Shown piece by piece: positions 26,250 through 37,439 of a DNA stretch of 64,000 nucleotides (positions within the stretch are counted from its first letter, which is position 1; every line of letters starts with the position of its first letter). This stretch comes from Onchocerca volvulus (taxonomy: Eukaryota > Nematoda > Chromadorea > Rhabditida > Onchocercidae). Both the position numbers and the translations under genes were made by a program. The notes beneath the pieces are model-generated. The model had not been told where the DNA came from. It was given only the letters and a program-made list of their open reading frames with translations, and ran no database searches. The stretch is from positions 223,958 to 287,957 of the forward strand of contig HG738142.1 in NCBI GenBank assembly GCA_000499405.2. Direction: 5' to 3'.

Positions 26250-28140
26250 AATTCGTCATTTGGTAGTACTTTTGGTCCGTAGAGCAATCGGTTCTTCTTG
26301 TCCGAGTTTTTGCGTTAATTTTTCGCACTTTATTGACTAAATTTTTGAGTTCTTCACTTCATTGACTTCAGATCCATTTCCTGATAACTTCTTCGATTAT
26401 TTTTGAATATAGTTTATTTTCTCAGATCCAGTTCATTCGATCTCTTCAGATTAAGTTAAGTTCATTTCTCTGATTAAACCACGGTCTATGAGCTATCCTT
26501 ATATTTTGCAACACAGCAGAGTACTGTGTAAACCTTTGCAGTGAAAAAAGAATCGTTTCTTTCTATTGCAATTATTAGTAGCATGTCCTGTTTGAAAACA
26601 GTCAATGCATGCGCCATTTTTCCTACAAACATTCTAATCGTTGTTTGAGAGTGGGATAAGTTTGGGATTTGTTATTCTAGTGGTCCCTGTTACAAAATGC
26701 GAGGATCTTTTTTTCTTACTCTTTTTGATTTGGATTTAGCTTAAAGACGTTAAATTTTCTTTAGTGTGTCTCAATTGATCCTTTTTTCCTAGTAAAAATT
26801 TGAATCCTAGTTACTTCTTCGTTTCTTTGGACTAATTCTGCCAAGAAATGTCGAGGTGTAGTGACATTTCAATTTTCTTGTTCATTTCATTGCTATACTT
26901 TATCCAATAACCAGCATGGCAAAATCTATGGTAGTTTTGATGCTAGGACATTTTAGCTTTCATCTATATCTTATATTGTCAAAGTACCCTTTCGATTGCT
27001 TTGACTGTTACTTCACATTTCTTATTAATTCCACTTGATGAGATGTAATTCATTTTATAGCGATTTCCTGATGGGGAATGGATTTCCATACTTGCTGATC
27101 AGGGTTGATCGTACGACATCGTAATTTTCGGGGATAATGTCATATCCTCTACGGTTTATAATGCTTCCCCTTCAAGACAGGAGATCAGATAATTCAATTT
27201 TTGAATATCTGTCATTTATTTTTAGATGCACTGCAGCATTAAAACTGCTCCATAATTCTTTTCATAATTTAGGCCAGCACTGAATATTGGCAGTGATTAT
27301 CATGAAAGTTTTTTTGCTTTGGAGAAATTGGACATTGCTTGATTTTTTAGACAACACAGCAACTACGTTACAACACAGTTTATAGATGAATACAGGAATT
27401 ACAGTCGATATAGCTTGAATATTTTTCTTATAGATAGTAGGAGAATTTATTCTAAGTTTTATTTGAAGCTTCGGAAACTGATGAGATTTGATGAACGTTA
27501 AATGAATATTAATGTAGAAAATAAGATGAAAATTTGAAAGGTCAAATCGAGTTAAAAGGATTACACTGCTCCGGAGAATATTTCACAACAGCTAACATTT
27601 CCTTTCATAATGCAGTAATTTACAATATTCTAGACATGATACATGGGCTGATTGTAAGACCAGAACATTGGGCAAATTGGGGCAAACTTAATTTTTTTTT
27701 TTTTTTTTGTTTATTTATTTATCGTGTCACTTCTTTATTTGTTTTTTTTCGCTTGGTGCTAACTTGAAATCATATTTGTCATCCTTTTATATACTGAGAG
27801 TTATAATAGCATTATCATCATCTATTAATTTTAGAATGTCTATCTCGTTGAGAATGTCCGCATATTTCTCCTTCTCTCTTCTTTCGTGGGTTTTGATTTT
27901 CTTTATGAAATCCAACCAATTTATACGGTCTGTTTGAGACTACCAATGCATAATTTGAGAAGACTGATTTTTTTTACATGGTTTTTTTCTATGGCCTCAT
28001 ATTGTTGACGCCATTATTCTTTTTGTAATCACTAATCTAAAGGCGTTAAATTCAAACTCTTGATTTCCTGGATGATTTGTTTCAACTTTTCCCTTACCGG
28101 TTCAATGTTTATAATTAAGTTTGCAGATATTGTAACGCCT
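26250..28140 (-). pseudogene. decayed BEL/Pao gag (DUF1759-like, CCHC knuckle)
   Basis: The minus strand carries a frameshifted gag. Near 28115-27840 the first part reads INIEPVREKLKQIIQEIKSL and then KQTV, a basic helical start. At about 27280-26900 comes the typical gag core: FNAAVHLKINDRYSKIELSD, then LEGEA, YDIIPENYDVVRSTLISKYG, NELHLI and VKAIERVL. At about 26880-26790 the reading is HFLAELVQRNEEVTRIQ. At about 26615-26570 a CCHC knuckle is visible (CIDCFQTGHATNNC). This order is that of BEL/Pao gag proteins. Many stops and frameshifts break it. No aspartic protease, reverse transcriptase or integrase motif could be read further along the minus strand; an LTR piece cuts the element at about 26215. 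The plus-strand frames at 27534-27937 are shadows. Confidence 0.65.
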
Positions 28141-28162
28141 CGTGGCTCCAATAATCATTATC

Positions 28163-28376
28163 GGAAAAATTGGTTGATTATTGATACGACAGAGACGAAT
28201 CCTTATGTAAATAAGTTTTATTGATAGACAGAAGAATAGCTTTTCCTGTACATACAAACAACTAATTGAGAATATCCACCAAATTGATCACTAAATTATT
28301 CTTTCTTTTGTTACTCGTAGTAATCTTAGATTATCGGTTTGTTTCTATCGTTGCGCAATCATCTTTAACACTCCTA
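28163..28376 (-). mobile_element. LTR 3' end and primer-site region of the BEL/Pao element
   Basis: On the minus strand this is the distal part of the LTR: TGATCAATTTGGTGG, TCTATCAATAAAACTT, and the terminal GGATTCGTCTCTGTCG block near 28163. It is followed by ATCAATAATC, then GGAGCCACGAGGCGTTACAA and the gag start. It is therefore the 5' LTR of the element whose gag lies at 26250-28140. Its proximal half is missing: at 28377 it abuts a Helitron-terminus pair. The same LTR-leader-gag junction occurs on the plus strand at 33625-33905, which supports the boundary. Confidence 0.6.
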
Positions 28377-28552
28377 TCTATATAAATAAAAATCTAAATG
28401 TCTCATTGTTACTTACCACGCAATGTTTCAAGGTTCTTCACCGACTGATTTGAAATTTGGATAAATGTTGCATTCGAATAGGCGCATGTTTAAGAATTTT
28501 CGGAAATTTAAGATTTCGAACGAACGAGCATTTACAATTTTATTTATATAGA
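28377..28552. mobile_element. inverted pair of Helitron-like 5' termini, 176 bp
   Basis: The plus strand starts TCTATATAAATAAAAATCTA at 28377. The minus strand starts TCTATATAAATAAAATTGTA at 28552. The two ends therefore form inverted terminal repeats of about 17-22 bp. Inside are blocks shared with every other copy in the window (GTTCTTCACCGACTGATTT, GCATTCGAATAGGCGCATGT). It sits inside BEL/Pao LTR sequence, so it arrived after that element. It has no coding capacity. It can be read as two truncated Helitron 5' ends joined head to head, or as a short TIR element. Confidence 0.55.
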
Positions 28553-28599
28553 ATAGCTTGACCCAACATCCTTCGTAGACAGGATTTGGAGCTGAAGTT

Positions 28600-29260
28600 C
28601 AAGATGAAGTTCACAGTTCCTAAAACGACACAACAATAGCAACATCAAAGCGACACAGAGTAATCCCTTTCGGATAAATCCGAAACATGATTTATTACAA
28701 GTGAGGAGTACTAAAGGTCAAGAAGTGCGTAGTTTCAAATGACCAACAAACCGATAAGCATTCTTACAGACAAAACCGATAAATAAAAGGCCAAACATAT
28801 TTGTCGCCGGATGTCTATTTTCACCGGAAAGAAAAACATGTTTAGTAACAAATGATGTTTTCTGCCAAAACAGTAAACATTTTTAGCCGTGAAAACGTCT
28901 CGAGTAACAGATAAATGAAGCGAGGTCGACCAATCATAACGTGAAACGTTGTAGGTCAGGTTTGAGATTGAGGAGGAGTAGTCCGAATGGATTTGAAAGA
29001 TTTGGATTTTAGAGCAGAATCAGTTTTTCGGCCGAGGAACAGTTCAGAGTTTTCTACGTTGAACAACGACAATTTCTACGACAAATAGAGAATCAAGAAC
29101 TATCATTCTTTTCTATTGGCAACAAAGGAAGAATAATTAATCATTTTGCTTGGATATTCTCCATTTGTTTGGATATTCTCCAATAATTGTTTGCATGTAC
29201 AAACAAAAACTCTTCCTTTTATCAATAAAGCCTTTATTACAGAAGAATTCGTCTCTGCCA
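28600..29260 (+). mobile_element. BEL/Pao LTR, plus orientation
   Basis: Plus-strand LTR with the expected order: TTTCGGATAAATCCGAAAC near 28670, GGTCAAGAAGTGCG, repeated GCCAAAACAGTAAACATTTT-like blocks, CATAACGTGAAACG, GGAGTAGTCCGAATGG, TTGGCAACAAAGGAAG, TATCAATAAAGCC, and the terminal GAATTCGTCTCTGCCACATC near 29257. It contains a partial internal duplication of the GGCGG/GCCAAAA region and is the longest LTR copy here. It ends about 260 bp upstream of the start codon of the fusogen-like gene, so promoter activity of the LTR could affect that gene; this is speculation. Confidence 0.6.
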
Positions 29261-29520
29261 CATCAACTCAATAAAATCAACTTTCCGTCAATTCCCAATC
29301 CAACCCGATTTTTTCCCAACACTTTTCATTTAATCGGACTGACCCACAGCAACGTGTGTATATAAAAAATAGTATTCCTAAATTATTTGCCGAGTATCTT
29401 AATTTAAGAACATTAGTGATTTGTTTTTGACAAAATGTGAAATTTCACTGAACATCCAAAACACAGCCGACAAATAGTGAAATTGAAAAATTGTGCTAAA
29501 AAGTTGCAAAGACCGAAAAG

Positions 29521-32500
29521 ATGAGATTGGTATGCCTGTTAAAGTGCATCTTGCTTACATATTTAATTCCACGGATTGGATTGTCAAAATCATCCTCATC
29601 TCCCGAACTATCGCAACCTTTGTTGCTTACAACACCTCCTTATTGCACAAAGCTCATCAAAAATCTCCTGGTTAGTTCAAGCAAACTGGATGTGTTTTAG
29701 AGATCATATAAATAAAGTTGAAGAAAATAGTCATTTAATTAAAGTGACAACAATTAGCTTATTGTTCTTCAAAAAAAAAAAAAAAAAAGACTCTTTGAGG
29801 GATGAAAATTTCTTGTTTTAATTTATGTTCTAATTGTTCCTCACTTTTCATCAAAGTTTTTACACTGATAAAATAAGTCTTTGAAACTTTTCCAATTCTC
29901 TCTTTCAAATTAATAAATACGATAGCTCTTTAAAAAAAACTTTGTCAATTTTCTGAATCCTTAAAATTGCTATCATAGCTATCATAAAACTTTATATGCT
30001 ATAATTAAAGTAGAAAATAATGACGTTTTATTTTTCGTCTTTTGAAACATCGAGGGTTTAATTTACATGAATATTTTTGGGTTATTATTATGTAATAGTA
30101 TTAAAAAAAAATAATTTTGCAAAAAAAACCAGTACTGTCGGACAAATGAATCGATGGAATTTTCTTTGCAATACTTTCTTATAGCGATGAGCGGTACAAA
30201 TTGCTGAAAATGAGCAAATTCAAAAAAATTTCCATAAAAATGACAACTCGTATTATGAGTAAATTTTCAAGAGATTTTCAAGTTTATTTTAAAAATAAAG
30301 TTCATAAATGTTATTGCGATAATTAAAAAAATTGAAGACAACGTGGTAGAAACGAATGAAACAATAAAATGCATCATGAATTCTTCGATTCAGAAAAATC
30401 AATGCTTTGATAAATTAATTACTTCGAGAAAAATTCTTCTGTTGGTCACTTTTTCATTCTGAAAATTTTTTTATTTCCAAGTCAACACAACGCATAAATT
30501 GCAGAATTCAAAGATGATTCGGACAATACCAGTCATATTTATCTTCGAATCGAACTTGACTATACCGCTTGTTTCCGACTAAAAAAATACAACCAATGGT
30601 ACAGATTCGCTGTTCCTGATGTCCTCGACGAAAGGTATTCTTTTTTCGCCAAAATGAAATATCACATAGTAAAGATATGTAACGACTTTAATTTTTAAAA
30701 ATAAGCTTATCTTCTGAAAAATAAGCTCAAACATCCTTTGTGCACGGTCATTTTTAATTGAAGATAAAATTAAGTGATGAAGAATTAAGCAGCAAAGAAA
30801 AAAGAGTCATGAAAAAATTGAAAACAATTTGATAGTGAAAATATGCGAAAGAAAATTATTTGTCCCACTTTTTTTTTTTTTTTTTTATCAAATTATTTGT
30901 CAAGCTTTATTATTTGTCCTTTTTTTTATTTGAATGAATTATTTCAGAAGCCAGGATCAAGGATGGTTGCATACGTTGACATTTTCCTCACTAAATCATC
31001 GCCATCCAATTTTTCAGCGGTACGAATTTGCAATCCCAGAAGTAAAAATAAGTTGTATTTGTGAGTATGACAAAAATTCGGATATATGCTCTGCCAGGAC
31101 ATATTATTTCACCCATTGTTCTTACGGGAGTTCCAGACAGGTTAGTTTAAAATTATGTCTTTTTTCCGTTCTTTTTTTTTTAATATTAAAGTTAATTTAA
31201 GTTATGAAAGTAAATAATTTATTGATTATGACTTAATGGAGAATGAGGAATTAAAAAATGCGCAATTGCTATTTCAAAGCAATGTCCGATCGCTTAAAAT
31301 TTTTTTGCGTCCAAAAGGGGAAGTATGAGAGAGTATCTCGACTATGCATTTATGATAATAATAATTAAGTCGGTTGTACAAAATTTCTCAACCTTTTTTC
31401 TTGTCAAAATTGGATAAATAATTCATTTCTGAGAGATGAAGAAGTTCCGTGGAAAAATGAGTTTTGAAAATCTCTTGATTAGAGGCTAAAATAAGCAAAG
31501 AATATTAGTGTATAAGAAAAAATATTGAATGTTTGGATAGTGTTGGATTTCGATTTGAGTCAATTATGAAATAATACACAACTTCGCTAGCTACAAAGAT
31601 TAAAAGCAAAAGGGGCTAGAAAGACTAATGAATCCAAGTTCTATAAGTTATTGTATTATGAATGATGAAAAATGAATTACTTTAAAGATAGTGGAAGACG
31701 GAAATCTAAAAAAACAGTATTTTTTCAACTAAAAATAAATAGTGTTCGTGGTTAGATCAAGGGTGAGTAATCATTTTCGCTACGAAAGATCAATACAACC
31801 TATGGATATTAATGTTATTTTAATGTTTTCATGCATTTTTTAGCCGTTTATGAGTAAATTTCTCTCAAAATTGTCTGATTTTCAAATTTCATTCAAAAAA
31901 AAATATATATATATACATAATAAAATGATTTCTTGATAGAGATTTGTGACAAGACAATTTGTTCTTATAAGTGATACCACAAAAATTCATGAATTTGAAA
32001 ATCTTTGCAGTCATTACATGAAAACTGTTTTCGAACATTCCATTCAGATAAAGGACATGCCGGATGACAATCTGGCAGTCAGCCCAACACATGCTGCGAG
32101 GTAAAATCTCTCATGATTTCAATTTTCAGTTTGAAATCATGTCTTTTAGAAATGTTTGTTAATGACTTTAATAATGTTGTAATATGATTTTTTTTTTTAA
32201 ATAGATTAATAATAGATTCTTGATGTATTAGTAAGTTTAGATATTCTCCATTTGAATAAATAATATCAGGGCAAAGTTTCGAAGATATATTTGTCCTTCG
32301 ATGAATACACTTCACCTGATTTATTTACAGTTAATTTTCTTTTAGTTAAGCTTCACTCCATATCAAAACAAATCATTTATGGCCGTAAAATTAGGGCCAC
32401 CAGAAACATTTGTCACTTTTGAATATGTTGCTTATGCTTATACAGCTGATCAATGGATTGAAAAAGACAAACGCACTATTACAACTAAACTTTATGATCA

Positions 32501-33490
32501 GTTACCATGGCTCTTTTTAGACAGGTATCTCTCAGATGAATAACTTTACTAATATGTGAAAGTATTTTTTATTCTGCATGGGCTCATTTTAATTACCTAT
32601 CTATCGGATCATTCAATTTGAAATTTTTTTCTGAATATCAAACGATTGTTAAAACACTTCTCTTTTATAGAAAATGTCAATTTTCAAATTTCACAGGACA
32701 AAATTTAGGTGGCGAAGATTCCAAATGAGAGTACTTTCTGGCGGTCGAACTAAACAGCTGAAATCTGGTATGTATTTCGCAGCAATTAAACCAGACGGTG
32801 AAATGGATGGATTGCGACAAGAAATGATTAATGAAATCGGTGAAAATAAGTGCGTTTTATAGAATAACAAATTTGGAAGTCCAGATTTTCTATAAAATGG
32901 AAATTTTGATAGCTGGAGGAATTTGAATTCTGTTCCTTCTGAATATGAATGTTTATTTTGTAGTTTCAAAAAACTGGGATAGTTTCACAAGGATTCATCG
33001 GGACATTTCATAATACTTGATGGAGAGACTGAAATACAGGGATTACACTCGGTGAAGGTAGAAAATTGTAAAGAACAAAAATCAATGAGCTTCCTTAGTG
33101 CTCGATATTTTGTCAGTCATAATGATCCCAAGGTTTGCAACTATTATCCAGAACTTTAAAATATTGCATGAACTGAGGCATAAGTGAAATGCGGTCAAAT
33201 GTCATTAGAAAAAAAAATTTTAAATATCGACGGGAAATGCATTAAGTCAAATGACAACCTGAATTTATTCATCAAAACTGTAGAATTCAAATGATTATCA
33301 AGAATTTAAGTGATGCAGCACAAAAGCATTATCGATTGAATTTGCGTTGCAGAATCCGGAAGATTTTGTGTCGAAAGCAACTGTGGAGCAAATGTATCCA
33401 TGGATACGAAGTGCTAAAATTGATGGTGAATCTAGACGCCGCACTGTGGTGACATTTTCTGAGAGTACTATTGTAGAAATTGTTTTAAAA
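29521..33490 (+). CDS. FF-type cell fusogen (EFF-1/AFF-1-like), 3' end missing
   Basis: Eight exons: 29521-29670, 30505-30634, 30948-31140, 31940-32100, 32351-32524, 32697-32853, 32983-33132 and 33353-33490, about 418 residues. Exon 1 encodes a signal peptide (MRLVCLLKCILLTYL). Readable blocks follow: HIYLRIELDYTACFRL and WYRFAVPDVLDER (exon 2), QGWLHTLTF, RYEFAIPEVKISCICEYD and YYFTHC (exon 3), DMPDDNLAVSPTHAA (exon 4), FTPYQNKSFMAVKLGPPET and LYDQLPWL (exon 5), VLSGGRTKQLKSGMYF (exon 6), ARYFVSHNDPKNPEDFVS (exons 7-8). The cysteine-rich ectodomain and these blocks fit my memory of nematode EFF-1/AFF-1, type I glycoproteins that fuse somatic cells. The junctions after exon 1 of the model all match in phase except exon 1/exon 2, which is one base out. 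Membrane-proximal, transmembrane and cytoplasmic parts were not found; retroelement DNA starts 135 bp after exon 8. Confidence 0.6.
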
Positions 33491-33624
33491 GTATGTCAGT
33501 TCTTCAATCTTATAGAATTCTTTGCCATTTCGAAGTGATCATTCAAATTCGAATAGTTATAATAAAGAAATAGAATTGAAATTCTAGTTTGATAGAAAAA
33601 ACAATTTGTTGTTTACAGGAAGAA

Positions 33625-33905
33625 CTATTCTTCTTCTATCAATAAAATTATTTACAGAAGAATTCGTCTTCGTTATATCAATAATAGAAGCAATTTTTTC
33701 GACGTTGATTATTGATGCCACGAGCCGGGACAATGTCTACCAGCTTAATGATAAACATTGAACCAGTAAGAAAAATTGAAGGAATTCATCAAGGAAATCA
33801 AAAGTTTGGACCTAACGCCACTAGATCAATAATTACCAAAAAGAATATGAAGCCATGAAAAGGACCATCAAGAAGTCAGTCTTCTCGAATTGTACATTAA
33901 TAGTT
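33625..33905 (+). mobile_element. BEL/Pao LTR end plus gag start, solo fragment
   Basis: Plus strand: TATCAATAAAATTATTTACA, GAATTCGTCTTCG (LTR end near 33675), then ATCAATAATAGAAGC, GATGCCACGAGCCGGGACAA, and the gag start MINIEPVRKI. It is the reverse complement, with divergence, of 27940-28240. The rest of an element is not present downstream. It lies right after the last detectable exon of the fusogen-like gene. Confidence 0.65.
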
Positions 33906-33909
33906 TCGA

Positions 33910-36450
33910 ATTCAATCAACAGAAATTGATTGAATTTCTCTTGTTTACGTTAATTATTTATTTCGAATTTTTCTGACAAAAAGTATGAGAGAGCATCGAT
34001 ACTGAAATTTTTAATGCTTATATTTATGATTCTTATAATATGTTTGTCAAATTTATGCTATGTTTATCTCATATGTTCATTATTATATGTTTATCTTGCT
34101 TTCGCATATTAAGTACTGTTTGTCATCAATGGACTTTGCACTAAATTGACAAGTAAAAGCAATAAATGAAATTTTTGTTTGCAAACAGCACAATTGTGTG
34201 TTCTTACGAAATAGCATATGAAATTTCAAATTTGTTCTTTTCCTTTGTAAAAATTTTTTTCCATGTTATATGAAAGTAATCAAGTGAAGATTTCATGGAG
34301 AAAATTTCAGTTTATTAGCAATTTAATAAGAGCGGGAATTATTTGCATGTTATATGCATTTCTTAATCAATAAACCTGTTTATAATGCAAAAACTATCAA
34401 TTAAGTATGCAGATATTATTACAACTAGAACATCTTCAAGCGCAATTATTTTACACTATTTTCATTAACCAGTACTTGACTTTCACGATCCTTGAGTATT
34501 TTGAAGGATTTGGCAAGTAGCAAACATAAAAATTAACATAATAGATGGGTCAAATTTTGTGATTTCTGAATTTGATATCGACTTAAAGAACTATTGTTTC
34601 CTAACTCGTATATAACGATTTAGAAATTTGTTTATTAAAACTGAAAGAAAAACAACACTGAAATGAACATCAGACAAAAGATGGGCAACTGATGACAGCA
34701 ATTAATTACTGTTAATAAAATAAGGGAAAAAATTAAGCATAGAATTGTTCTAATGAGAAGAATTCAGTTGACTAAATACACGGATAATCAGCAAATATCA
34801 GAAATAGTAATGCGTATTTCAATCTGAAATACTCCTAGCTGTTTCCTTTTTTGATGAAATCTTTTCAGGTATGATTTTAAATAACATTCCCATTAAAAAC
34901 TTTTATTGCATGCAAAATAGATGAAGATGACTTCCTTTGCTATAAATCTATAATATTTCAAATGATGTGATTGAAATGAACTTTTTGTTCATATCTTGCA
35001 ACAGTTCGACCCCTTATCGTTATGAAATAATGCATCAGTCTTGATTATGGAGGAAATTTTTTCATATACTGAACAAAGGTATAATTCCTGACAAATGAGC
35101 ATGCAAAGTTTTAAATTTTTTGGTCGAGAAAAACTATTTTCTATCGATATAAGTCACCGGTTTGAGTCGTAGCATTTCAAATTTAATAATTCTTTTTGAA
35201 ATACATTACACTGAATTTTCCTTTTCCTTTCATTTTTACCTTTTTTTTCCTAGGTTCAAATCTTGTCATCATTGCCATTAATTTGGCTTGTTTTTCATTC
35301 GCTTCTTGTGTGGTCATTTCAATCGCATCATTCATTTTCTCTTTCTTCGCTTGCTGAATTGCTATGTCAAACAATTTTATTCATTCCTCATCTCACATCT
35401 AGCATTGATAAATTCCGCTTGTTACATTTGTGCTTCTCAAATTACATGAAATTATTCTTCCTATAGTGCGTTAAAATCTTCAAATCTTCGGAATATTGTG
35501 ATTTTATGTTTTTTTTTTTTTCCGTTTTAACTTTTGATGATTTGTAATAGTTTTAAAATGTTGCTGAGTTGAAAGAAGAAGATAAAAATAAAATACATGT
35601 TGATAATAATGTTTTCTTGTCAATTCTAAGAAATTTTTAAATTTAACAGTGCGCTGAATGATTGTGCATATGAATTAATGCCACTTATTCTTTGCAACTG
35701 CTTAGAAATTCCAATAAATGCTTTCCTGAATATATTAGCATTGAAAAAGCTACTATGAAACTAATAGAAAAATAACTTTTTCCAAAAAAATGCTTCCTTC
35801 TTTCATTTTGAAGTTTCAAAATCTGTTTCTAATAATGAGCTCTGAAAAACAACTATTTTTGTCAAATGTAATAAAAGAAATAGAATTTAAAGTGTGGAAT
35901 TTGTGGGAGATTTGACATAGGGAATGTTTAATCATTTTTGTTCCTCTTAATTGCATAAATTATCAAAAATTATACGTATAAGTATTTTTCAGGTAAGAAT
36001 AGCAATCTATGTATTGTTTAGAAGAGAAATTTCTTGAGTAAATGTTTTTTCTAAATAGGTCAAAATTAAAAAAAAAATCAAATCATAAATATGCCAAGTT
36101 ATTTTTACTGGAGTTTGTTGCAGATACTGCAAAGCAAAGTTTGCATAATTTGCAAAAGAAACAAATAAATGATATTATAACAGGAAAAAAAAAAACCTAA
36201 AGATCTCTGTAAAATTCATGGAAAAATAAATTTGTTTCCAAATTATTTTAAAGTTTCAAAATTTCATAACACAAGACAAAGAGATTCCACTCAGTCACTT
36301 CTGTTAGACTTAACTATAAGAATTTCTAATCAATCGTAAGTATAAATGTTTACCGAGGTAAAAATGGCAATTTACATGTAATAAGAGCAGCAATTCACAT
36401 CTACTAATGCGACAGCGATTACGTAATCAATGTTTAGCGTCACTTCTAAT
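33910..36450. other. no confident gene; possible lost 3' exons
   Basis: AT-rich sequence in which the 3' exons of the fusogen-like gene would be expected. I looked for a cysteine-rich exon and a transmembrane exon in phase 0 and did not find one. One open segment after a TTTAACAG acceptor at about 35651-35757 reads CAYELMPLILCNCLEIPINA and is too weak to call. The lysine-rich minus frame at 35183-35374 is listed separately. Confidence 0.4.
35183..35374 (-). CDS. lysine-rich helical ORF, possible terminal exon
   Basis: Minus strand: after a GACATAG acceptor-like site the frame reads AIQQAKKEKMNDAIEMTTQE, then NEKQAKLMAMMTRFEPRKKK, and ends KGKGKFSVMYFKKNY-stop. The composition (Glu, Lys, Gln, Ala, Met with heptad-like spacing) is that of a charged helix or coiled coil, and is unlike the Phe/Ile/Asn noise of other frames here. 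No neighbouring exon was found and the family is not recognised. The plus frame at 35263-35466 is its hydrophobic shadow. Confidence 0.3.
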   Translation of the reverse strand: MFDIAIQQAKKEKMNDAIEMTTQEANEKQAKLMAMMTRFEPRKKKVKMKGKGKFSVMYFKKNY

Positions 36451-36456
36451 GCTTCA

Positions 36457-36917
36457 TCTGTATAAATAAAAATGTAAATGCTACCTGTTACTTCTCAATG
36501 AATACCGTAAGTTCTCCACCGATTTTTTTCAAATTTCGACACAATTTCATTTTCGAGTAGGCGCGTGCTCTTATATAGACTTACTTATTTTTTTCACGAG
36601 TCATGTAGGTGACAACTAGGAGACGAAGTTTGTTGACTTAATAATTAAATAGTAATAAACAATAATACATAATAATAAATAATAATAAAAATCTATATTA
36701 TGTTATAGAAATAAAAATGTAAATGCTTACTGTTATAAATGGAAAAACTCCGAAAGTTCTCCACCAATTGCTTTCAAATTTTGATATAAACTTACATTCG
36801 AATGGGCGCGTGTTTTTATATAAACATACTTACTTTTTTCACGTAACACGTTCGTGACAACTAAAAGTAAGTTACTTACTTCGCCTTCCTTTCTTTCTCT
36901 CATTCTCACTTTATCTC

Positions 36918-36951
<34 letters not shown>

Positions 36952-36960
36952 ATTGCTATG
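36457..36960 (+). mobile_element. two Helitron-like 5' termini and a (TC)n tract
   Basis: First terminus at 36457 (TCTGTATAAATAAAAATGTA), second at 36692 (TCTATATTATGTTATAGAAA, then TAAAAATGTAAATGC). Both carry the conserved internal order: GTTCTCCACC, TTTCAAATTT, ATTCGAGTAGGCGCGTG or ATTCGAATGGGCGCGTG, TTTTTTCACG, and GTGACAACTA. They are direct copies about 235 bp apart. A (TC)n tract at about 36921-36948 follows. No coding sequence lies in this segment. Confidence 0.55.
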
Positions 36961-37439
36961 CTTATTACATTACGTGGATTTATCCAAGGAAAGAAGGAAA
37001 AAAAGTGATAAAAAGAATTAAAATGCTTTCTGATATGGCAGATCAATATAAAAATTTACATTTGTAACGAATCTGAAAAAAAAAAGTCCAAATATCTGCT
37101 AAATTTTGAAATTGAAATTCTTTTTCTTTAATAAAAATTAGCTTAATTTGTTTGAAAAAGGCATCAATTTAATCTAAAGAAATTTTATTACATTAATTCT
37201 AAATATTTGTTAGGGTCAATCTTTTTGCTCAGTTAATCTTCTCCGATTTAATTTTGATTTAACTTAATTTGTTGTAAATTTAATGTTAATATATTAACTC
37301 ATATCTTTCTTCATTTTTCCATAGATTAAATATTCAAATCCATTGGAAATATTGGTGATTTATAATTTAATATAATTGACACTAATTCTTTCTTTTTTAA
37401 ATTTTATTCATTTTATACCTTTATTTGTTTATTTTTATC

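Noticed and set aside
27534..27937. Plus-strand frames of 76-77 codons
   Set aside because: The minus strand of the same DNA carries recognisable gag sequence; the plus frames are shadows.
31889..32315. Minus-strand frames
   Set aside because: Antisense to exon 4 of the fusogen-like gene and its following intron, with no splice logic of their own.
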